The notes under the pieces are model-generated. The model did no database searches. It saw only the letters and a list, made by a program, of their open reading frames with translations, and was not told the origin of the DNA. Position numbers and translations under genes: made by a program. A DNA stretch of 50,167 nt. It comes from Bradyrhizobium sp. 139 (GTDB lineage: Bacteria > Pseudomonadota > Alphaproteobacteria > Rhizobiales > Xanthobacteraceae). This document shows, one piece after another, positions 44,116 through 50,167 of this stretch. The DNA lies in the NCBI RefSeq assembly GCF_023074175.1, contig NZ_JADPKS010000087.1:1-50167 (forward strand), in the 5' to 3' direction. Each line of letters opens with the position of its first letter. Positions within the stretch are counted from its first letter, which is position 1.

Positions 44116-44446
44116 CAGAACCACTGTTGCGGTTCGGCGACGATCTCGTGCAAGCGCTCCATGATCTCGGGTTCCTTGTCGCGATCGAGACGAACGGCAG
44201 GCTGCTGGTCTCGGCCGGCGTGGTAACTGGATTTGCGTCAGCAAATCGCGCCGCGCTGGTTATCGCTCGCGGACACGAACTCAAAATTCGTGTAGCCGCA
44301 GCCGGAAGCTCTGCCGGACCGGTTCGATGAGAGGGGGCTCGACAATTTGACGCCGTCGACCACATGCGGCACGCCGTCGCGTAATGTCTGCTCATCGAAA
44401 ATGGCGACTCAGCGTGCAACCCCACAAACATCCCGGCATCAGATGA
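44110..44446 (+). pseudogene. queE: queE (7-carboxy-7-deazaguanine synthase), 3' remnant
   Basis: The plus strand reads EPLLRFGDDLVQALHDLGFL, VAIETNGRLLVSAGV and VIARGHELKIRV, the C-terminal half of the radical-SAM enzyme QueE. After stops and indels it ends RKWRLSVQPHKHPGIR with a TGA at 44444-44446. The radical-SAM cysteine motif and the whole N-terminal part are missing. QueE makes 7-carboxy-7-deazaguanine in queuosine synthesis. The stop overlaps the ATG of queD (ATGA), showing that the two genes once formed a coupled operon. Confidence 0.75.
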
Positions 44447-44805
44447 AGATATCCCAGGTATTTAAGTTCGAGGCAGCGCACCGACTTCCAAAAGTCCCGC
44501 AGACACATCGCTGTCATCGGATGCACGGTCATTCCTATCGGGTCGAGGTCGTGCTGAACGGGCCCGTCGATCCGCACACCGGGTTCGTAATGGATTTCTT
44601 CAACATGGAAGAAGCGTTCGGTCTTCTTCTAAAGAAGCTCGATCACCATTGCCTGAACGAAGTCCTGGGACTGGAAAATCCGACGGCGGAAAATATCGCC
44701 ATCTGGATCTGGAAGCACGCGAAACCGCGCCTTGCGCAACTCTCGAGCGTGAGGGTGTACGAGACGACCGATTGTTGGGCGGAATATGACGGGCCCGATC
44801 GCTGA
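44443..44805 (+). CDS. queD: 6-carboxytetrahydropterin synthase
   Basis: The 120-residue product begins MKISQVFKFEAAHRLPKVPQ and has the catalytic and zinc-binding pattern of QueD: His in FEAAHRL, then CHRMHGHSYRVEVVLNG (Cys-x3-His-x-His), DHHCLN and ETTDCWAEYDG. QueD converts dihydroneopterin triphosphate to 6-carboxytetrahydropterin, an early step of queuosine (7-deazaguanine) synthesis in the cytoplasm. The ATG at 44443 overlaps the stop of the queE remnant and gives the normal length, so the upstream open frame to 44347 is not used. With queE broken here and queC absent, QueD would have to work with enzymes encoded elsewhere, or is on its way to decay. Confidence 0.92.
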   Translation: MKISQVFKFEAAHRLPKVPQTHRCHRMHGHSYRVEVVLNGPVDPHTGFVMDFFNMEEAFGLLLKKLDHHCLNEVLGLENPTAENIAIWIWKHAKPRLAQLSSVRVYETTDCWAEYDGPDR

Positions 44806-45520
44806 ATTCAGCGCTCATTTGGGGCTGTGTCGATGAGGCACGCCTGTCCTTCTTCGGCTCCGAAGCCGACTTGCTCGATCTGCACTTCGGCTCCTCGTCG
44901 GCCGGGTCCGCGGGCAGATTCCCGTGCTCGCGGAATGCCCTTGGATCTCGCGGGAGGTCAGAGGACCACCCGGCTGGGTCATGAGGCCCCCCTAGCACGT
45001 GACCGCATTCGGCCGGACGATCCGGAATCCCGCGTTGTGCTAACCGCCGGAACTGTCTGGGGATTCGTTGGAGCGAATTCGATGCTGATTGTACCGGAGA
45101 GAGGACCCTCGATCCCGGACGCTCGCGGCTGGGCAATCTCGGTGCTGCACGGCGCTAGCCGCGAATGCGAGGAGCACGGGTGGATGCGAGCGTGCGATAG
45201 AGATCGCCATCAATACCCGCCGTTCGACACTTCGGCGGGCGAAGCCTCTAGTGAAGTTGGCAAGGTGCTGGACTCGAGCGTCCCCGCTGGCTGGTCGCGG
45301 ATGCCGTTTCGCCCGACTGGTTATTTCCACCCAGCCGATAGCTGCGGACGTAAACGGGCGAATAGCTGTCCACAGGCACCGATGCCTCGGCCGAGCGCAT
45401 CCGGTAGAGTGCAGTCAGGTGCCACGGAGCGCGGTTTCATCTGTTGACCAAGAAAGTGACCGATCCCGTAACCTGGCCGAAATGGCGGCCGCGCTCGAGC
45501 AATCATAGGATTATCGCATC
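44806..45520. other. Region of unrecognised or degraded sequence
   Basis: Long open frames occur because of high GC content, but none fits a family. The plus strand at about 45150-45200 contains ASRECEEHGWMRACDRDR, a diverged copy of the fragment seen near 42.1 kb. Nothing else is supported. Confidence 0.4.
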
Positions 45521-45800
45521 TTGCGCCGGCTCGTTCCGCGGCCAGAATTCGCTGCGAGCAACGATGAAGCAGCCAAGACTGCTCTCCTACTGGATGTCGA
45601 GACGATCGGCGTGAATTCGACCCGCGATCAGATCATCGAGCTTGGAATGGTCAAATTCGCGTACCTACCGGACGGCCGGACCACCCGAGCCCGCGATACA
45701 TTCAGCTGTTTCAACCAGCCGTCGGTGGCCATCCCCCGAGGTTACGGCTCTCACCGGGATTACCGACGAGATGGTCAATGGCCACAACCTTGATCCGACT
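45521..45800 (+). pseudogene. DnaQ-like 3'-5' exonuclease fragment, frameshifted
   Basis: The first frame contains KTALLLDVETIGVNSTRDQI, IELGMVKFAYLPDGRTT and DTFSCFNQPSVAIP. After an extra C in ATCCCCCGAG (about 45741) the next frame continues EVTALTGITDEMVNGHNLD. This is the exonuclease I motif region of DnaQ/epsilon-type proofreading-like exonucleases (DVETxG holds the two metal-binding acidic residues). The motifs II and III expected further on are missing. The fragment therefore represents only the first third of the gene. Confidence 0.75.
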
Positions 45801-46784
45801 CGCGTTCCCATTCCACGCCAGGCTCATCGAGCGCCTGACGCGCCACCCGGCGAAGCCATCTGGCGTCAGCCGCGAGGGACTGGCACGGCCATGGGGCGTA
45901 GCCGAGCCGTACGAGACAGCCCTTGCCCAGAAGGGCACGAAGCGCGCCCAAGACCTGATCTTCGCCGCCGAGACTTGGTGAACTCACGCGCTAGGAAGGC
46001 AGCCTCATCCTTCTTCCGCTCGATCTTCTGTTCAATCTTTTCAAGCGAGGTCTGATGCTTTGGGGTCGCGGTCTTCGTTCCCGCAAAACATGGACACATA
46101 AACCCGACAACCTTCAATAAAATAGGCCACGGGTACCATCGACGGTGTCTCGCCAGCCGACATGGAGGAAATCCGTGAGGATCCAGACGCTGGACTGGAC
46201 CTGGGCAGCGAGTTCAGTTTTTGAACTCCTTGGATATCGGAGCGGAAGGACTCTGTCAGAAGTATGCGTTTTTCTGACAGTGCTTTTCGACGCCCGATTA
46301 GGGAGCTCACGCAGACGGAGTGCTTGCTCTTGGAGGCTCTACGCAAGGGTCATCGAAGCAGCGGAATAAGAAAGACCCAATCAGCGACGGTTCCTTGGGG
46401 TCGGACCACCGCGTCTGGGCTGTGCGCGACAATTCGCCGCCAGCGGCCAAATTTCATTGATGGACGAGCCGGCGCTCCGCGGCAGCCACTACACATCTGT
46501 ACGAGAAGCCGCGTGAACCGAGAACGGGTCCGCTAGGCACCGGTCACTCAGCCACAGACTTACGTCGCTGTCACCCGCAAGTATTTTTACTCCGCTTTGC
46601 TTAGCGTATCTGCTCTCGACTACGCGCCTCATCGCTAGGAATGCCCTCACGCGCGCCGCGGCACTTGAAGAATTTCATTTTCATTCGACGCTGCCGAAGT
46701 CAGCATGAGAGAAGCGTTGCGAGCAATCGCTGCGGCTTGGCTGTAGCGCAGCGCAGAAATTTACGCTAGCTTCTGCTCGCGAGT
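45801..46784. other. Stretch without a recognised gene
   Basis: A plus-strand open frame at 45778-45981 contains KPSGVSREGLARPWGVAEPY with ETALAQKGTKRAQDLIFAAE, which looks like the end of an unknown protein. A minus-strand frame over 46041-46346 has no recognised domain. No RNA genes or repeats were seen. Confidence 0.35.
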
Positions 46785-47054
46785 TTGCAAATGCGTACCC
46801 GCATCCGATCTCTCCGAAGACAACGAGCGATCATTCGACCGCTTGCCCCCTCTCATCCTCAGAGCTGGGACAATCCGGACAATGAGGAAATCTGGTTTGA
46901 GTTGGCGCGCGCTATCGGACGTCAGGTCGCACGGGATGAAAATCACGGCTCGGGGCAGCCGATAAAGGACCGGCATGACGACAGCGTCATCGAAGAAAAC
47001 GGCCGTACTATACGCCCGTTATTCCAGCGACATGCAAAAGGCGACCTCGATTGA
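46785..47054 (+). CDS. Small protein overlapping the recombinase start
   Basis: This 89-residue frame contains SWDNPDNEEIWFELARAIGR followed by QVARDENHG, a short helical motif that resembles small proteins encoded directly upstream of large serine recombinases in rhizobia. It overlaps the first 80 bp of the recombinase gene in another frame. The N-terminal part (MQMRTRIRSLRRQRAIIRPL) is not obviously protein-like, so the real start may lie later, for example just before PQSWDNPDNEE. The ribosome site is unclear. Its role is unknown; it may be a co-factor or control peptide for the recombinase. Confidence 0.4.
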   Translation: MQMRTRIRSLRRQRAIIRPLAPSHPQSWDNPDNEEIWFELARAIGRQVARDENHGSGQPIKDRHDDSVIEENGRTIRPLFQRHAKGDLD

Positions 47055-48582
47055 CGGTCAGCTATTGCTCTGCCGGAAGGTCGCATTGCGCAACGACCTC
47101 GATGTCATCGGCGAGTTTGTGGATGCCGCAAAATCTGGTCTTACCGAAGGTGCGCGGGACGGCTATCAGCGCTTGCTCAACGGTGTGAGAAACCAGGACT
47201 TTGACGTAGTCGTGGTTGAGCATTTCGACCGCTTGTCGCGCGATCCCGCAACCATCCAGCGTCTCAAGCAGGTTTTCGAGTTCAACGGCGTTGAGCTGAT
47301 GGATCAGAAAGGGGTCTATGCGACCGCCACTGACATCAGCATCGCAAGTCTCTACAACACGATTTACAAGCCGCAGCTCGCCGAAAAGGTTCGGCGCGGC
47401 CATGACAACGCTGTTGCCAACGGAAGAATTCCTGGCTCATACGCCTATGGTTATCGACCGAGGCCGGGCGCGCCGGGCGAACGCGTGATCGATGAGAACG
47501 AAGCAAAGATTGTGCTCCGCATCTTCACCGAATATGCAGCGGGCCGCTCGACCCGAACTATCGCCGCTGATCTCACCCGCGAAGGCGTGCCCTCACCAGG
47601 GGCAACTCGTCACAAGAACAAGGCTGGCCGTACCACCTGGAATCATCAGTGCATCACAGGCGGTCGGCATGGTCGCGGCATTATCGGCAACGATCTATAT
47701 ATCGGCGAGATACATTGGAACGTTCGCTCGACAATTCTCAACCCGGAGACCCAGAAGAAACAGAAGCGCCGCAATCCAGAAGAGCGCCACATCGTAGTCA
47801 AGAAGCCAGAGCTGCGGATCGTTCCGCAAGTGCTCTGGAATCGAGCGCAGGAGCTTCGTAGCGCGCGCGCCATATCTATGTTCGGACCAACTGGCAAGCC
47901 GCGGCGTCGGGTCGTGATCCCGCGCAACAATGAGCACCCGCTTGCTGGTGTGCTCCGGTGTGGCGTCTGCAATGGCCACATGCGAATCGCTCAATCCTCG
48001 CGTAACGGTGCACCGCGCGCGGCATGCGCGAGCGCGCATCAGCGGGGCACCTGCGAGCACACCCGTAGCTTTGACATGGACGTTCTGCTCGAGGATGCTT
48101 CTGACAAAATCCAACTGAAATTGCTTTCGCCGAAAGCCATCGAAGAGGCGATGTGTGCCTGGAAGGAGGGGCGCAAAAACGATCGGAACAAGGGCAGCGA
48201 ACACGCTAAGCTAGAGCGTCGACTCCGCGTGTTGACTACCGAGATCGAACGCCTGTCATATGCCATCGCAAATAGCCGTCGGAAGCCGGACGAGTTGCTC
48301 AAGCGGATCGATGAGTGCGACCTGGAGCGGGAAAGCGTTGAAGAGCGCTTGCGGCTGCTGGGCGGTGGCGGCGAAAATGTCATTGGCTTCGATCACCCGA
48401 AGTTCGGTGACCGATACCGTTCGGAGGTTAGAAGGCTGGTCACCGCGCTCAAGACCAATCCGAAGGCGATCGAAACTCGCGTCGCCTTCCGCACCTTGAT
48501 TGAATGCATAGTAGTGCATCCGGTTCGCAAGCGGATGCCCTACGAATATACGCCCTACCTGAAGCGTGAACCGCTTCAGTAA
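46975..48582 (+). CDS. Large serine recombinase
   Basis: The 535-residue product is complete. An N-terminal resolvase domain carries the nucleophile in VLYARYSSDMQKATSIDGQL and the VVVEHFDRLSRDPATIQRLK block. A recombinase domain follows (KVRRGHDNAVANGRIPGSYA, YGYRP, TRTIAADLTREGVPSPG). A zinc-ribbon segment (LRCGVCNGHMRIAQSSRNGA with later Cys-x6-Cys) and a C-terminal coiled coil complete it. Such enzymes integrate and excise mobile elements at specific sites. AAAGGA stands before the ATG at 46975. Its 3' end coincides with the broken end of an ardC gene, so it probably forms one border of an element inserted there. It is the only intact recombinase in the window. Confidence 0.94.
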   Translation: MTTASSKKTAVLYARYSSDMQKATSIDGQLLLCRKVALRNDLDVIGEFVDAAKSGLTEGARDGYQRLLNGVRNQDFDVVVVEHFDRLSRDPATIQRLKQVFEFNGVELMDQKGVYATATDISIASLYNTIYKPQLAEKVRRGHDNAVANGRIPGSYAYGYRPRPGAPGERVIDENEAKIVLRIFTEYAAGRSTRTIAADLTREGVPSPGATRHKNKAGRTTWNHQCITGGRHGRGIIGNDLYIGEIHWNVRSTILNPETQKKQKRRNPEERHIVVKKPELRIVPQVLWNRAQELRSARAISMFGPTGKPRRRVVIPRNNEHPLAGVLRCGVCNGHMRIAQSSRNGAPRAACASAHQRGTCEHTRSFDMDVLLEDASDKIQLKLLSPKAIEEAMCAWKEGRKNDRNKGSEHAKLERRLRVLTTEIERLSYAIANSRRKPDELLKRIDECDLERESVEERLRLLGGGGENVIGFDHPKFGDRYRSEVRRLVTALKTNPKAIETRVAFRTLIECIVVHPVRKRMPYEYTPYLKREPLQ

Positions 48583-48973
48583 CGAAATCGCTAGGGCTTC
48601 CTCGCCGCTCTCCGCCGCGCGTTTCTTTTCATCGTTGGGAATGAAGCGGTCGGCATAGACGACAGTTGTGCCGCGCTCGCCCTTTCGGACATGCCCGCCA
48701 AGCGAGAGCGCTTGGCGGAACGTCAGCCAGCTCTGGCCAGTAAATCCGTGCTCGATCACCGCGCCCCAGAGAATGAGGACGTTGATGCCACTATACTGCC
48801 GGGCCGTTGAAGCGTTCTTGGGCATGGCGAGGGGTGCCCTCGCCGACGATGTTCCCCAAGACTGGACAGGGCACATGGCCCGCCTCCAACTCAGTGATGA
48901 TCTTGTCGGTTATTTCGTCATAGAGATTCGCCCGGCTCTCGCCGGCGCGCGCCCGAACGACATGTCTCGACAT
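48583..48973 (-). pseudogene. ardC: ArdC-type antirestriction gene, 5' fragment with frameshift
   Basis: From 48973 the minus strand reads MSRHVVRARAGESRANLYDE with ITDKIITELEAGHVP. In the next frame it continues QSWGTSSARAPLAMPKNAST, RQYSGINVLILWGAVIEHGF, WLTFRQALSLGGHVRKGERG and TTVVYADRF to ISLLKRFT. This is the N-terminal ssDNA-binding domain of ArdC/TraC-like proteins carried by conjugative plasmids to protect incoming single-stranded DNA. The zinc-metallopeptidase half is missing because the sequence stops exactly where the recombinase gene ends. One indel at the HVP-CPVQ junction also breaks the frame. Confidence 0.85.
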
Positions 48974-49361
48974 CGCGGGTCTCCGCGGCGGTCGCCGCGA
49001 GCCTTTCTCGCGACTTCCAACCCGTCACGGCCAACCCGGCCGGCACTCTCACTCCTGGACGCGCTCAACGCGCTCAAAAAGGAGCAATTTCGGCGAACGC
49101 TTCCGCGAGGCCGCGTCAGGGATGGAAGCCCGAAGGGTGAAGACCCGGCGTCAGCCGGGCCTTCAGCGAAGCCGACAGGCCGGCCCGCAGGGAGACGCCC
49201 CAAGGACTACCGGATCAGCAAGCCCGACTTCCGGCTGCTCGGAGCGCTGCCAAGAGGATCGCTGCAGGTGCAGCTTGTATGCGAAGGTTCCGATTGAGCG
49301 CGCCGCACTTGCGATTCGTTGTAAGAATATTTCTCTGGGATGCTTTTTTGGGGGGCGGGCG
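48974..49361. other. Intergenic upstream of ardC and the last gene
   Basis: This region probably holds the divergent promoters. A hairpin with arms ACCCGGC and GCCGGGC occurs at about 49143-49161. No gene was recognised. Confidence 0.35.
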
Positions 49362-50167
49362 ATGGGCGAAGACAAACGCAAGAAGATGCTGGGCGCTTCC
49401 GCCGTGTGGAGAGGCCAGTTGCTGAGACGTTTGAGAGCGTTGGTATCGACACCTCCGCGCCAGGCTTCTTCGATGATCCACAGTTCGTCGCTGAGAAACG
49501 TCGGGATCGTCGATTTCTCGAGTTGTACTCGGAATGGGTTGTCCACCGCGAATGCACCGCAGACTACGACGCCCATGTGCGCGAGGTCTTGGCGAAGCTT
49601 GCCCCGATCATTTCGGCGCGGTTGGACCGTTATCAATGGTTTGGCTCGTGCATCGCTATAACGGGTATCCTCACAAGAATGCTCGACTGCCTCGGCGTTT
49701 GGAACACAGTGATGAAGGCTCGGTATCCATAAGAAATTCAGACGGCCAGTCACGTCATTTCGCGATTGTCGATGAACATGAGGGTCTTGGTTACGAGACC
49801 GGACACTACTGGCTCGTTGCACCGCCATTCGATATCGTTGACCTCAGCCTCTACCATCAGCGTTGGCGGCGCGGAGATGAAGCGTTTCAGACCTTGGCGC
49901 CCAAGGTGGTGTTGGCCGAGCGTACAGAGATCGTCAAAGCACGCGCCGGTGACGTCATTGCGCCTGCCCTCATTCGATCCGGAGCTGACGCAGAAATGCA
50001 CCGCGCATTGCCGGATCAAAAGCGGTTCGGAGCGATTTTCCCACCTCGAAGGGGGCGTGTTGGACGAGCTAGACGATCGATTCCAAGAAATCTGCGTCGG
50101 AACTGATTGGGTGTTGGCGGATTCCTCGTTTGCGATTGGCGCAATGAGGAGCGACATCATGGCAGGA
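49362..50167 (+). pseudogene. Unknown protein with three frameshifts, runs off the window
   Basis: It starts MGEDKRKKMLGAS, then in the next frame VAETFESVGIDTSAPGFFDD, RRFLELYSEWVVHRECTADY and LDRYQWFGSCIAITGILTRM. A missing G (about 49708) moves it to GSVSIRNSDGQSRHFAIVDE and HYWLVAPPFDIVDLSLYHQR. An extra C (about 50041) leads to HLEGGVLDELDDRFQEICVG with SDIMAG at the window edge. The pieces join into one continuous protein of more than 260 residues with conserved Trp/Tyr/His positions. I do not recognise the family. The HFAIVDEHEGLGYETGHYWL block suggests an enzyme-like fold. Three lesions make it a pseudogene unless the reads say otherwise. Confidence 0.7.

Noticed and set aside
43988..44431. 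Minus-strand extension of the 35-residue peptide to 183 residues
   Set aside because: The extension is antisense to the queE relic, lacks a ribosome site at its start, and its composition is not protein-like.
1..50167. CRISPR arrays, rRNA genes, nod boxes
   Set aside because: No regularly spaced direct repeats of CRISPR type, no rRNA-like sequence and no convincing nod-box pattern were seen on either strand.

Overview
The window looks like an accessory, symbiosis-island type segment from an alphaproteobacterium of the Bradyrhizobium group. The evidence is GC-rich DNA, rhizobial-type small proteins, a nif-type 2[4Fe-4S] ferredoxin beside the wreck of a sufB-like gene, several sigma-54 (RpoN) -24/-12 promoters (one with a NifA-type TGT-N10-ACA site), and heavy insertion-sequence and recombinase debris. 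The organism is inferred from sequence character only.

Layout. 0-5 kb: the end of an IS5-family element, two divergent RpoN promoters with a NifA-type site between them, a secreted di-haem cytochrome c peroxidase, a group II intron remnant and an internally deleted IS1182-family element. 6.4-9.3 kb: a replication-like module made of a TOPRIM/AAA protein, a small HTH protein and upstream 22-bp iteron-like repeats. 10.3-12.4 kb: very small rhizobial genes, two of them damaged, and a Crp/Fnr regulator. 13.1-19.4 kb: an FAD oxidase followed by a SAM-cyclase-AAA-TPR signalling protein, then an orphan Bug-type receptor. 19.5-21.6 kb: an integration scar with a MITE-like element, two integrase pseudogenes, a frameshifted gene and a tRNA-Leu 3' end. 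22.3-24.9 kb: metE under a cobalamin riboswitch. 25-29 kb: sufB-like relic, ferredoxin, EAL protein and GNAT acetyltransferase.

29.7-36.3 kb is a coherent catabolic unit. An IclR regulator diverges from a six-gene cluster: ABC ATPase, permease, binding protein, CoA-transferase, citryl-CoA-lyase-like enzyme and a broken SMP-30 lactonase. Three TTCTG-N5-CAGAA-type sites lie in the divergent promoter. 36.4-41.6 kb is a graveyard of IS1380, IS481, IS66 and recombinase fragments and a broken glutamate dehydrogenase gene, with one intact gene for an unusual double-barrel outer-membrane protein. 42.2-44.8 kb holds a MATE exporter preceded by a 35-residue peptide gene under an RpoN-type promoter, opposite a broken queE and an intact queD. 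46.8-50.2 kb holds an intact large serine recombinase abutting a truncated ardC, and a multiply frameshifted gene at the right edge.

Large intact genes (1109, 771, 646 and 567 codons) sit next to many single-base-indel pseudogenes, so the decay looks real, though raw-read support would settle individual cases. The best candidate for an undescribed system is the RpoN promoter, 35-aa peptide and MATE exporter arrangement at 42.2-44.2 kb.
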